64,000 bases of DNA from Candidimonas nitroreducens (lineage in GTDB: Bacteria; Pseudomonadota; Gammaproteobacteria; Burkholderiales; Burkholderiaceae_B). Where the stretch lies: positions 1-64,000 of the forward strand of contig NZ_NJIH01000008.1 of NCBI RefSeq assembly GCF_002209565.1. The letters are read 5' to 3'. The notes under the pieces were generated by a model that was not told the DNA's origin, made no database searches, and saw only the letters and a program-made list of their open reading frames with translations. This document shows positions 7,710 to 16,500 of this stretch, in pieces. A program made the position numbers and the translations under genes. Within the stretch, counting starts at the first letter, position 1, and each line of letters starts with the position of its first letter.

Positions 7710-9830
7710 GTGTACGAGCATAGTGGTAATTCGCTGGATAACGACCGCGCCCTGGCGCAGGCTTTCCTGCGGCCTCGCGGCGTAGCGCTGATCGGCGCTT
7801 CGGGCGATCCGAAGAAAATCACCTCGCGGCCACAACGCTTCCTGCGCGCCGCGGGCTACGCGGGCCGGGTCGTGCCCGTCAATCCGGGCCGCGACGAGGT
7901 GCTGGGCGAGCAAGCCTATCGGCGCCTGGTCGATGCGCCCGGCGAGATCGATCACGCATTCATCATGGTGGCCGCGCCAGAAGTGCCGGACGCCATAAGG
8001 CAATGTGCCGAGAAGGGGGTCAGGGTGGCCACCATCTTCAGCGCGGGCTTTGCAGAGCTGGGCGACGCGGGCATGGTATTGCAGCAGGAGGTGCTGGGCA
8101 TCGCGCGCGACCATGGGGTACGCATCCTCGGGCCGAACTGCCTGGGCCTGGTCAACGTGCAGGGCCACATTCCATTGACGGCGAATGCGGTCGTCGAGCA
8201 GGAAACGCTGGTTCCGGGCTTCCTGAGCGTGGTGTCGCAAAGCGGCAGCATGCTGGGAACGCTGCTGTCGCGCGCCCAGTCGCGCGGCCTGGGTTTTTCC
8301 AAGCTGGTCTCGGTCGGCAATGAATGCGATCTGGCCGTCGGCGACATCGCCAATATGCTTGTCGACGACCCGGATACCGGCGTCATTCTGCTCTTCCTCG
8401 AGACGTTCAGAGACGCGGATCGCCTGGCGCGCGCGGCGCGGCGCGCGCATGACGCGGGCAAGCCCATCATCGCCTACAAACTGGGCCGCTCGACGGTCGG
8501 CCGCACTATAGCCAATAGCCATACCGGCGCCATTGTCGGCGCCGACGACGTCGCCAATGCCTATTTCCGCGACCACGGCATTATCCGCGTCGAGACGATG
8601 GAGGGCTTGATCGAGGCGCCGCAATTGGTATTGGGGCACCGGCCGCCGCGCACCAGGCGGGTAGGCGTGATCAGCGGCACCGGCGGCGTTGCCGCCATGG
8701 TGGTCGACCGTCTCGGTGTGCTGGGCACTGAAGTCGCGGGGCCGCCGCAGGACATGCGCGAGCGGCTCAGCGCCAGGGGAATCGAGATATCGTCCGCACC
8801 GCTGACCGATATCCCCATGGGCGGCAGCGAAGGAGGGCGCTATTCGGCCATTTTGTCCGAGTTGCTGGCATCGGATCATTGCGATGCGGTGGTATCGGTC
8901 ATTGGTTCCAGTGCCAGAACCAATCCGCAAGTCATCGTGGATCGCGTATTGAATGCAGCGCCGCGCGACCGCAAGCCGCTCGCGGTATTCCTGGGGCCGA
9001 AGGCGGAGCCGGGACTTGCCATGCTACAGCAGAACGGCGTTGCCGGATTCAATACCCCCGAGTCTTGCGCCGACGCCGTGCACGCGTACCTGGAGTGGCG
9101 TGCCCCGGCCATCCATCCGTCGCAATCGCTGCCTGCGGCGGCCGCTGCCCTTGCCGCGGAACTCGGGGCCGGCAGCAAGCACGAGCAGCAGGCCGCGCGC
9201 CTGTTCTCGGCGGCCGGCGTCCCCATGGCGCCCAATTGCGTGCTGCGCGATGCCGCGCAGCGCCCGCCCTTCGATGGCCCTTATGCGGTCAAGCTGCTGT
9301 CGGGCGATATTCCGCACAAGACCGATGCGGGCATGGTGCGCCTGGGCGTCCGGGACGAGGATGTCCGTGAGGTCGTGGGCGACATGCTGGAACGCGCTGC
9401 GCGGGATTTCCCGGCGGCCCGCGTGGAGGGCGTGCTGGTGCAGCCCATGGTAAGCGGGCTGGCCGAGGTCATTGTCGGCTATCGGCGCGATCCCGAGGTC
9501 GGCCCCGTCGTCATGCTCGCCATGGGGGGCGTTACCGCCGAGCTGACCAAAAGCCGGTCGGTGCGGATAGCACCCGTCAGTGTAGGCGACGCGATGGGCA
9601 TGATCGACGAAATTCCGGAGCTGGCCGTATTGAGGGGCTATCGCAATCTGCCTGCGGGCGACTGCGAGGCGCTGGCTCGCGCCATTGCGGCGATGTCGTC
9701 GTTGGCGGAAATCACAGCCCCCGTCGTAGAAGACGCGGAAGCCAATCCGCTTATCGTAAAGGAGAAAGGAAATGGAGTTCTGGCAGTCGATAGTCTCGTT
9801 ACCCTGGCGCTTCCCCCAGCCAAGCAATAG
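7710..9830 (+). CDS. ADP-forming acyl-CoA synthetase (acetate-CoA ligase family)
   Basis: A 706-residue single-chain NDP-forming ligase. The domains in order are CoA-binding (RPRGVALIGASGDPKKI), succinyl-CoA-ligase-like with SVVSQSGSMLG, the phosphohistidine loop ANSHTGAIVGADDV, and a C-terminal ATP-grasp domain (PYAVKLLSGDIPHKTDAG ... GVLVQPMVSG). It would activate the carboxylic acid substrate to its CoA thioester. The GTG at 7710 is chosen because CGGGAG sits six bases upstream and the reading frame before it overlaps the dehydrogenase gene. Its last ~20 codons overlap the first Bug gene and were duplicated with it (see 10972-11046). Confidence 0.88.
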   Translation: MYEHSGNSLDNDRALAQAFLRPRGVALIGASGDPKKITSRPQRFLRAAGYAGRVVPVNPGRDEVLGEQAYRRLVDAPGEIDHAFIMVAAPEVPDAIRQCAEKGVRVATIFSAGFAELGDAGMVLQQEVLGIARDHGVRILGPNCLGLVNVQGHIPLTANAVVEQETLVPGFLSVVSQSGSMLGTLLSRAQSRGLGFSKLVSVGNECDLAVGDIANMLVDDPDTGVILLFLETFRDADRLARAARRAHDAGKPIIAYKLGRSTVGRTIANSHTGAIVGADDVANAYFRDHGIIRVETMEGLIEAPQLVLGHRPPRTRRVGVISGTGGVAAMVVDRLGVLGTEVAGPPQDMRERLSARGIEISSAPLTDIPMGGSEGGRYSAILSELLASDHCDAVVSVIGSSARTNPQVIVDRVLNAAPRDRKPLAVFLGPKAEPGLAMLQQNGVAGFNTPESCADAVHAYLEWRAPAIHPSQSLPAAAAALAAELGAGSKHEQQAARLFSAAGVPMAPNCVLRDAAQRPPFDGPYAVKLLSGDIPHKTDAGMVRLGVRDEDVREVVGDMLERAARDFPAARVEGVLVQPMVSGLAEVIVGYRRDPEVGPVVMLAMGGVTAELTKSRSVRIAPVSVGDAMGMIDEIPELAVLRGYRNLPAGDCEALARAIAAMSSLAEITAPVVEDAEANPLIVKEKGNGVLAVDSLVTLALPPAKQ

Positions 9831-10869
9831 GCCGATTACCGCGACATCTTCGCTGGCTCGGCACGGCATGCGTCGCCGGCCCAGGCGGCCCTTGGGAATG
9901 ATGGTGGCCGCGGTGGCGTCCGTGGCGTGTTTGGCGGCCGCGTGCGCGTCCGCGGCGCCGGCGGAATCGGCGGCCGATTACCCCAGCAGGCCCATCCGCC
10001 TGATTTCGCCTTTCGCGCCGGGCGGCGGCACGGATACCGTAGCGCGCCTGCTCGCGCAGCATCTGACCCGTATTCTGGGCCAGTCCATCGTTGTTGAAAA
10101 CAAGCCGGGCGCGGAAGGCGCCATCGGCACCGCGTACGTGGCCCGCGCCGTGCCCGATGGCTACACGCTGCTGCTGGGCAATTTCGGGACGTTCGCCGTT
10201 CTGCCCTTCCTGCAGAAGGTGCCGTACGACCCGATCAAGGATTTCGTCGGCGTCAGCCAGACCACGGCCTCTTCGACCATTCTGGTTGCGTCGAAGAAGC
10301 TGCCGGTGAAGTCGGTCAAAGAGCTGATCGAGCTTGCCCATAAAGAGCCGGGCAAGCTCAATTACGCCGCCAGCTCTTCATCGCCCATGATTGTGATGGA
10401 GCTGTTCAAGCAAATGACGCACACCAACATGGTGTGGATTCCGTACAAGGGCACGGGCCCTTCATTGAAGGCGATGCTGTCGGGTGAGGTGGATGTGATG
10501 TTCGGCGGAGCCTTGAACACCATTCCGGTCGTTCAGCAAGGCCGCTTGAAGGCGCTGGGCATGGCCGGCGGACATCGGGTTCCGGTGCTTCCCGACGTGC
10601 CCACCGTAGCGGAGGCCGGTGTCCCGGGCTTCGAGGCCGAGACGTGGAACGGCGTGATGGCTCCCGCCGGAACGCCGGATGCAATCGTAAGCAAGCTCAG
10701 CAAGGCGATAGCGCAGGCCATGAACGAACCGGATGTACGGAAGGCGGTATTGGCGGACGGCGCCGAGCCGCGCACCAGCACACCCGAGAAATTTGCCGCG
10801 TTCATCCGCGCCGAATGCTCCCGTTGGAGCAAGGTCGTGGAAGCGGCGCATCTGAATCCCAATAAATAG
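9772..10869 (+). CDS. Bug/TctC-family solute receptor, first tandem copy
   Basis: A tripartite tricarboxylate transporter receptor. The mature part begins near SAADYPSRPIRLISPFAPGG and carries the Bug hallmark DTVARLLAQ and VVENKPGAEGAIG. A strong AAAGGAGAAAGGAA site precedes the ATG at 9772, giving 365 residues and a 59-base overlap with the synthetase gene; a shorter signal peptide starting at the inner Met (near 9901, MVAAVASVACLAAA) would look more normal. It captures an organic acid in the periplasm. No TctA or TctB membrane gene is nearby. Closely related to the next gene along nearly its whole length. Confidence 0.88.
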   Translation: MEFWQSIVSLPWRFPQPSNRPITATSSLARHGMRRRPRRPLGMMVAAVASVACLAAACASAAPAESAADYPSRPIRLISPFAPGGGTDTVARLLAQHLTRILGQSIVVENKPGAEGAIGTAYVARAVPDGYTLLLGNFGTFAVLPFLQKVPYDPIKDFVGVSQTTASSTILVASKKLPVKSVKELIELAHKEPGKLNYAASSSSPMIVMELFKQMTHTNMVWIPYKGTGPSLKAMLSGEVDVMFGGALNTIPVVQQGRLKALGMAGGHRVPVLPDVPTVAEAGVPGFEAETWNGVMAPAGTPDAIVSKLSKAIAQAMNEPDVRKAVLADGAEPRTSTPEKFAAFIRAECSRWSKVVEAAHLNPNK

Positions 10870-10971
10870 AAGAGTGCAATGACGATCCCTCGTTCGGGCG
10901 CCGCGTGCGGCGCTGCCAGCGGATTGGCGCCGTTCATATCGGCCGTTGATGGATCGTCGGAGACATGCTCG

Positions 10972-11046
10972 TTCATCGTAAAGGAGAAAGGAAATGGAAT
11001 TCTGGCGGTCGATAATCTCATCAGTCCGGCGCGTCGCGCGGCGTGA
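10972..11046 (+). pseudogene. Duplicated 3' end of the acyl-CoA synthetase gene
   Basis: In frame this reads FIVKEKGNGILAVDNLIS..., matching the last part of the synthetase (LIVKEKGNGVLAVDSLVT). It has no upstream coding sequence. It overlaps the ribosome-binding site and first codons of the second Bug gene exactly as the real synthetase end overlaps the first Bug gene, so it is a scar of a tandem duplication. Confidence 0.8.
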
Positions 11047-12082
11047 AAACAACTTGATGGCCGCGGCATCCTGCCCGCCGCTGCATGGCGGGCGCGGGCC
11101 GTGCGTCGGGATGAAGGTGGCCGTGGCGGTGTTCGCGGCGTGCCTGACGGCCATGTGCGCGTCCGCGGCACCGGCGGAGTCGGTGGCCGATTACCCCAGC
11201 AGGCCCATCCGCCTGATTTCGCCTTTCCCGCCAGGGGGCGGCGTGGATACGGTCGCGCGCCTGCTGGCGCCGCATTTGGCCGATATCCTGGGTCAGCCCA
11301 TCGTAGTCGAGAACAAGCCCGGCGCAGAAGGCGCCATCGGCATGGCATATGCAGCCCGGGCCAAGCCGGACGGCTATACGCTGATATTGGGCAATTTCGG
11401 GACGTTTGCCGTTCTGCCCTTCCTGCAGAAGGTGCCTTACGATCCGATCAAGGATTTCGTCGGCGTCAGCCAGACCACGGCTTCTGCGACCATCATGGTC
11501 GCGTCGAAGAAGCTGAAGGTGAAATCGGTCAAAGAGCTGATCGACCTTGCCCACAAGAAGCCGGGCAAACTCAATTACGCGACCAGCTCTTCATCGCCCA
11601 TGATTGTGATGGAACTGTTCAAGCAGATGACGCATACCAATATCGTATGGATTCCGTACAGAGGCACGGCGGCGTCATTGACGGCGTTGGTTGCGGGCGA
11701 GGCCGACGTAATGTTTGGCAGCGCCATGAGCACCGTTCCGTTCGTCAAGCAAGGGCGCCTGGTCGCGTTGGGCATGGCGGGCAGCAGCCGGGTTCCGGCG
11801 CTTCCCAACGTGCCGACCGTGGCGCAGGCAGGCGTGCCGGGCTTCGACGCCGAGTCGTGGAACGGCGTGATGGCTCCCGCCGGAACGCCGGATGCCATCG
11901 TGAGCAAGCTCAGCAAGGCAATAGCGCAGGCCATGCATGAACCCGATGTGCTCAAGGCCGTGCTCGCCGACGGCGCCGAGGCTCACACCAGCACGCCCGA
12001 GAAATTCACGGCATTCATTCACGCCGAATGCGATCGTTGGAGCAAAGTCGTAGAGACTGCGCACCTGAACCGGAACAGATAG
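10994..12082 (+). CDS. Bug/TctC-family solute receptor, second tandem copy
   Basis: A 362-residue paralogue of the preceding gene. The mature part starts near ADYPSRPIRLISPFPPGGG, and long segments are identical (for example VLPFLQKVPYDPIKDFVGVS). The first residues are only loosely conserved and a signal peptide can start at MKVAVAVFAACLTAMCASA (ATG 11111). Differences gather in the ligand-facing stretches (GTAASLTALVAGEADVMF against GTGPSLKAMLSGEVDVMF), so the two receptors may bind related but different acids. The ribosome site AAAGGAGAAAGGAA is identical in both copies. Confidence 0.88.
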   Translation: MEFWRSIISSVRRVARRENNLMAAASCPPLHGGRGPCVGMKVAVAVFAACLTAMCASAAPAESVADYPSRPIRLISPFPPGGGVDTVARLLAPHLADILGQPIVVENKPGAEGAIGMAYAARAKPDGYTLILGNFGTFAVLPFLQKVPYDPIKDFVGVSQTTASATIMVASKKLKVKSVKELIDLAHKKPGKLNYATSSSSPMIVMELFKQMTHTNIVWIPYRGTAASLTALVAGEADVMFGSAMSTVPFVKQGRLVALGMAGSSRVPALPNVPTVAQAGVPGFDAESWNGVMAPAGTPDAIVSKLSKAIAQAMHEPDVLKAVLADGAEAHTSTPEKFTAFIHAECDRWSKVVETAHLNRNR

Positions 12083-12091
12083 AGGAATGCA

Positions 12092-13468
12092 ATGATGGCT
12101 CAATCTGCAGGCGCTTTGGACGGCGCCAGCATCAGGCTGGCGGAATTCATATCCGCCGCTCGCTACGATGCCTTGCCCGACCACGTCGTTCACGCAGTCA
12201 AGCGCGCCCTGCTGGACTATGTGTCCTGCGCCGTTGCCGGATCCGCGATGCCGGTATCGAAAGCGCTGATGGCGTATTTCCAGGAAGAAGACGCGTCCAG
12301 GCATGCGGCGGTCGTCGGCAGCGCCATACGTCTGTCCGCGCCCAATGCCGCCATGGTGAACGGCGCCAACACCCATGGGCTGGATTTCGACGATGGCTAT
12401 ACGCAAGGTTCCGCGCACCCGGCGGGTGCCGTTTTCCCCGCGGTCTTGGCCATGGCAGAGAGGCATGGCGCATCGCCGCGCGATATCGTTGTCGCGGCCG
12501 CGGTCGGCTATGACGTCATGCTGCGTATCGCGGCGACAGTGCATCCGTCCACCGCGCGGCGTGGGTATCACAACACGGCCATTGCCGGGGTCTTCGGCGC
12601 CGCCGCCGGCGCGGCGAGCATCCTGGGGCTGAATGCCGCACAGGCGCTCGACGCGCTGGGCCTGGCCGGAAGTTTTGCCGGCGGCATCCGCGAGTACCTG
12701 GCAGAGGGTGCCGAGATCAAGCGCCTGCATCCCGGCAAGGCGGCGCGCGACGGCATAGTCTGCGCAGAACTGGCAAAAAGAGGCATCAGCGGCCCATCGC
12801 GCGTACTGGAGGGCAGCCTGGGTTTCTTCAATGTCATCGGCAATGGCGACATACGGCCGGATCGCCTGCTCGGCGACCTGGGGGCTGCCTACGCGGTCGC
12901 GGATATCTATTTCAAGCCGTATCCCTGCTGCCGCCACTATCATGCCGCCATCGACGGCATCCGCCAGTTGCGCGCCGAGCATGCCTTTGCGGCGGCCGAT
13001 GTCGAGCGCGTCGATATCGGCCTGTATTCCGTCGGCGCCATGGGACACGACCACAGGCACTGCGACACGCTGCTGGAAGCGCAGATGAGCGCGCCGTGCG
13101 CCGCCGCCATGGCCATCCTGGACGGCGACGTGGCCGCACCCATGTTCATGCCCGACAAGCTGGCACGGCCAGAGCTCGCGACGCTGATGTTGCGCATCCA
13201 TACCAACGTCGACGACGAATGCGAGCGGATATATCCCCGCATACGATCGGGCGCGGCGACCGTCGTGCTGCGCGACCAGCGCTCGTTGTCGATCCGGGTG
13301 CTCGAGCCCAAGGGGGAAAGCGCCAATCCGATGACCGACGCCGACCTGGAGCACAAGTTCCTCGCCAATTGCCAGCCTTTGGTGGGCCCGGCGCGAGCCC
13401 GACAACTGCTCGATCTGGTGTGGAACTTTGATTCGGCTGCCGACGCGGCGCCGCTGTACCACTGGTAG
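12092..13468 (+). CDS. MmgE/PrpD-family protein
   Basis: A 458-residue member of the MmgE/PrpD family (2-methylcitrate dehydratase and cis-aconitate decarboxylase relatives). Features: an N-terminal helical domain with HAVKRALLDYVSCAVAG, NGANTHGLDFDDGY with the conserved Asp/His cluster, HNTAIAGVFGAAAGAA, and FKPYPCCRHYHAAIDGI. The family dehydrates, isomerises or decarboxylates tricarboxylates and similar acids, but members annotated this way have many substrates. It begins nine bases after the second Bug gene and closes the operon, so it may process the acid imported by these receptors. Confidence 0.85.
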   Translation: MMAQSAGALDGASIRLAEFISAARYDALPDHVVHAVKRALLDYVSCAVAGSAMPVSKALMAYFQEEDASRHAAVVGSAIRLSAPNAAMVNGANTHGLDFDDGYTQGSAHPAGAVFPAVLAMAERHGASPRDIVVAAAVGYDVMLRIAATVHPSTARRGYHNTAIAGVFGAAAGAASILGLNAAQALDALGLAGSFAGGIREYLAEGAEIKRLHPGKAARDGIVCAELAKRGISGPSRVLEGSLGFFNVIGNGDIRPDRLLGDLGAAYAVADIYFKPYPCCRHYHAAIDGIRQLRAEHAFAAADVERVDIGLYSVGAMGHDHRHCDTLLEAQMSAPCAAAMAILDGDVAAPMFMPDKLARPELATLMLRIHTNVDDECERIYPRIRSGAATVVLRDQRSLSIRVLEPKGESANPMTDADLEHKFLANCQPLVGPARARQLLDLVWNFDSAADAAPLYHW

Positions 13469-13603
13469 CGGCTTGGCGGCGCCGAAAATGGCTAAAGGAG
13501 GCCATGCAATGGAACATATGCGTATTTGTCGTGGGAAAGCGGCCCGGCTGAAACTTCGTGCGCGGGCGGTTTCGTCACAACGGCCACATTCAGCCCTCTA
13601 GCC

Positions 13604-14374
13604 TCAGGACAACCCCTTGAAGATGGCGCTGGCTCCGCCTGCCAGCAGTATCACCCACACCACTTTTTTCACGCCTTGCGACGAGACCTTGTCGTGCAGG
13701 AAGTTGCCCAGCACGAAGCCGGCCAGGGCCACGGGCAGCGCTAGCACGGCCAGAAAATATACCGACGGGTTGGACAGCAGGCCGGCCACTGCGAACATGC
13801 ACAGGCGTATCAGGGCGGTGGTGCCTATCAGCACCCCCAGGGTAGAGCGCAGCGCGCGCTTGTCGTCGATGCGCCCGGCCATGTAGATGGTGTAGAGCGG
13901 GCCGCCGGTGCCGAACAAGGTGGTGAAGACCCCGCCGCCCAGCCCCAGCGGCAGTGCGAGCCGGGGGGATATGTGCGCGGCCTTGCGCTTGACGACGTTG
14001 TTCCACAGGAATACCGCCACGACGAACAGGCCCAGCAGCAGGAACAGCGGCTTGGCGGGTGCGCGCACCAGCAGCAGCAAGCCCACCAGCGAGCCGGCCA
14101 GCATGCCGGGCAGTATGCGCTTGAGTTCGGTGGTGTCTACATGGCGCCGCTCGCGCAGGTTCAGCACGGTGCACAGCACCAGGTCGATCAGCAGCATCAG
14201 GCAGACCACGGTGTGCAGCGGCAGCACCTGTATCAGAAACGGTACGCTGGTAATCGATGAGCCGAAGCCGGCCAGGCCGAAGATGCAGTAGGCCAGCAGG
14301 ATGGCGCCGCCGGCGAAGGCGAGGTGGCCCGCGGCCGGCAGCAGGTGCAACTGGTGCTGCAAGGCCTCTATCAT
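13604..14374 (-). CDS. TauE/SafE-family sulfite exporter
   Basis: A 256-residue membrane protein with about eight hydrophobic segments. The N-terminal repeat has IFGLAGFGSSITSVPFL and the C-terminal repeat GGGVFTTLFGTGGPLYTIYM, the duplicated glycine-rich motif of the family. TauE-type proteins export sulfite or take up anions. It overlaps the 3' end of the ComC-like gene by four bases and lies at the end of the sulfolactate cluster, so export of the sulfite released by SuyAB is the most likely role. Confidence 0.85.
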   Translation of the reverse strand: MIEALQHQLHLLPAAGHLAFAGGAILLAYCIFGLAGFGSSITSVPFLIQVLPLHTVVCLMLLIDLVLCTVLNLRERRHVDTTELKRILPGMLAGSLVGLLLLVRAPAKPLFLLLGLFVVAVFLWNNVVKRKAAHISPRLALPLGLGGGVFTTLFGTGGPLYTIYMAGRIDDKRALRSTLGVLIGTTALIRLCMFAVAGLLSNPSVYFLAVLALPVALAGFVLGNFLHDKVSSQGVKKVVWVILLAGGASAIFKGLS

Positions 14375-15399
14375 GATCCGCCGCTGGCTTCGCTTGCCGC
14401 GCCGGCCAGTTCCCGCAGCTGCTCGAGCAGCTTGTCGGGCACTTCTATGCCGTCGTGCGCGGCGCGATCGCGCAGACTGCGGCGCCGATCGCCGGGCAGG
14501 CGCACGTGCTCGTCCTGCAGCATGGCGCCCAGCAGGGTTTCGATGCGTTCGTAGTAGGTGTCGGAGCCGGCCAGGGCGCCCGGATCCACGGCCAGGAAGA
14601 ATTGGCCCAGGCGCGGCTGGTTGCCTTCTGCGGTGAAGAAGGAATCGGCTTCGAAGCCGAATGCGGCGCCGCTGAGCGAGCAGGCCAGCAGCTCGACCAT
14701 CAGCGCCAGCATGGCGCCCTTGACGCCGCCCATGGCCAGCATGCTGCCCGCCAAGGCTTCTTTGGCGTCGGTGGTGGACTGGCCGTTGCGATCCACGGCC
14801 CAGCCCTCGGGGATGGGCTTGCCCTCGCGGGCGGCGACCATGATCTTGCCGCGCGCCGCTTCGCTTAAGGCCAGGTCTATGACCACGGGCCCGGCTGCGC
14901 GGCGCGGAAAGACCGCGGCGATGGGGTTGGTGCCGAACAGCGGGGTCTTGCCGCCCCAGGCGGGCATGGCGGCCGGCGAATTGCCGAAGGCCAGGCCGAC
15001 CATGCCGGCGGCGGCCACCGGCTCGAGGTGGATGGCCGCGGCGCCGAAATGATTGCTGTTGGTTACGGCCGCGCAGGCCACGCCGTATTCGCGAGCGCGC
15101 TCGACGATGCTGTGCACGGCCAGTTCGCAGGCTTCGAAGGCCATGCCGTATTGGGCGTCGATCAGGCAGGCGCCGCCGCGAGCCTGGGTGATGCGCGGGG
15201 TGGCGTCGCGGCGGGTGCGGCCGTTGCGCAGGAATGTGGCGTATTGCGGTACGCGCGATACGCCGTGCGAGGCCAGCCCCTGGGCGTCGGCGGCGACCAG
15301 GGCGCGCGCCGCGGCCTGAGCGGCCCTGGCGCTGGCGCCTGCGGCCTGCAGCCCTTGCGCGGCCAGCGCGGCCAGTTCCTCTTGCGGAATCAATGCCAT
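14371..15399 (-). CDS. comC: ComC-like (R)-sulfolactate dehydrogenase (malate/lactate dehydrogenase family)
   Basis: A 342-residue member of the LDH2/MDH2 (YlbC, ComC) NAD(P)-dependent 2-hydroxyacid dehydrogenases. Motifs: ADAQGLASHGVSRVPQY, AVTNSNHFGAAAIHLEP with the catalytic His, GTNPIAAVFPR and KGAMLALMVELLACSLSGA. ComC reduces sulfopyruvate to (R)-sulfolactate. Together with the SlcC-like dehydrogenase next to it, it could turn (S)-sulfolactate into the (R)-form that SuyAB cleaves. The ATG at 15399 follows AAGGAG. Function is inferred from family and context; malate or lactate cannot be excluded from the sequence alone. Confidence 0.82.
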   Translation of the reverse strand: MALIPQEELAALAAQGLQAAGASARAAQAAARALVAADAQGLASHGVSRVPQYATFLRNGRTRRDATPRITQARGGACLIDAQYGMAFEACELAVHSIVERAREYGVACAAVTNSNHFGAAAIHLEPVAAAGMVGLAFGNSPAAMPAWGGKTPLFGTNPIAAVFPRRAAGPVVIDLALSEAARGKIMVAAREGKPIPEGWAVDRNGQSTTDAKEALAGSMLAMGGVKGAMLALMVELLACSLSGAAFGFEADSFFTAEGNQPRLGQFFLAVDPGALAGSDTYYERIETLLGAMLQDEHVRLPGDRRRSLRDRAAHDGIEVPDKLLEQLRELAGAASEASGGS

Positions 15400-15440
15400 G
15401 GAAATAGGCTCCTTCGAAATAAGTTTGCTGCGGGATCGGG

Positions 15441-16373
15441 TCAGGCGGATGCCTTCATGAATTCCATGACGCGCTCGGCGATCAGGCTGCTGACCCGCAC
15501 ATTGGATTCGGCGGTGACCCCGGCGACGTGAGGCGTCAGCAACAAGTTGGGCGCGTCGGCCAGGGGGCCACCGCCGGGCAGCGGCTCCTGGGCATAGACG
15601 TCGATGGCCGCGCCCCCCAGGCGTCCGGCCTTGAGGGCCTCGCCCAGGGCGGCCTCGTCGACGATGCCGCCGCGCGAAGTGTTGATGAGGATGGCGTTGC
15701 GGCGCATGCGCGACAGGGCTTCGCGGCCGATCAGGCCGCGCGTCTGTTCGGTAAGCGGCACGTGCAGGGAAACCACGTCGGCCTGCGCCAGGACTTCGTC
15801 CAGGCGCGCCGGATGTACCGCCGCCTGGCCCCAGACGGCGGCGTCCGGCGCGAGCATCGGGTCGTGGGCCACGACCTGCATGCCCAGGGCCTGCGCCAGC
15901 CCGGCGGTAAGCCGGCCGATGCCGCCGAAGCCCACCAGGCCCAGGCATTTGCCGGAAATCTCGCGGCCCTGCGACAGTGCCGCGCGCGGCCAGTCGCCGG
16001 CGCCGGTCGCGGCACTGCCGGCCCAGTAGCCGCGCAGCAGCACCATGGCCGTGCCTATTACGTATTCGGCCACGGCCTGGGCGTTGGCGCCCGTGGCCGG
16101 AATGACCTCGATGCCGCGCTGCGCGCAGGCCGCGACGTCGATGTTGTCCAGCCCGACCCCCAGGCGGCCCACCACGCGCAGCGCCGGCGCCGCCTGCAGC
16201 AAGGCCTGGTCGACGCGGCTGCGGTTGCGCACGATCAGGGCGTCGGCCTGCGCCAGCGCGGCCAGCAGCGCCGGCCGGTCGTCCACCAGGCCAGGGTCGT
16301 AGATGGTGTCGAAGGCCTGCGCCAGCTTGCCTACCGCGGCTTCGTCCATGAATTCCGAAATGATGAGCTTCAT
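15441..16373 (-). CDS. slcC: SlcC-like (S)-sulfolactate dehydrogenase (D-2-hydroxyacid dehydrogenase family)
   Basis: A 310-residue D-isomer-specific 2-hydroxyacid dehydrogenase related to SerA. The Rossmann motif is GLVGFGGIGRLTAG; the substrate-binding Arg is in INTSRGGIVDEAAL, and the catalytic His in LLTPHVAGVT. The N-terminal segment has VVGRLGVGLDNIDV. In sulfolactate degraders SlcC oxidises (S)-sulfolactate to sulfopyruvate. The ATG at 16373 has GGAGAAACACA before it. It sits 41 bases before comC on the same strand. Confidence 0.82.
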   Translation of the reverse strand: MKLIISEFMDEAAVGKLAQAFDTIYDPGLVDDRPALLAALAQADALIVRNRSRVDQALLQAAPALRVVGRLGVGLDNIDVAACAQRGIEVIPATGANAQAVAEYVIGTAMVLLRGYWAGSAATGAGDWPRAALSQGREISGKCLGLVGFGGIGRLTAGLAQALGMQVVAHDPMLAPDAAVWGQAAVHPARLDEVLAQADVVSLHVPLTEQTRGLIGREALSRMRRNAILINTSRGGIVDEAALGEALKAGRLGGAAIDVYAQEPLPGGGPLADAPNLLLTPHVAGVTAESNVRVSSLIAERVMEFMKASA

Positions 16374-16500
16374 TGTGTTTCTCCGGCGGTGTGCCGCCAT
16401 GGTGTGCCCGTTGATCGATGAGCGCCCCGTCGGGGCGCCAGGGCAGTGCGTTGCTCGGCCGCCTGTACCGGAGCGCCGCGGGGCCGGGGGCCTACAGGGC

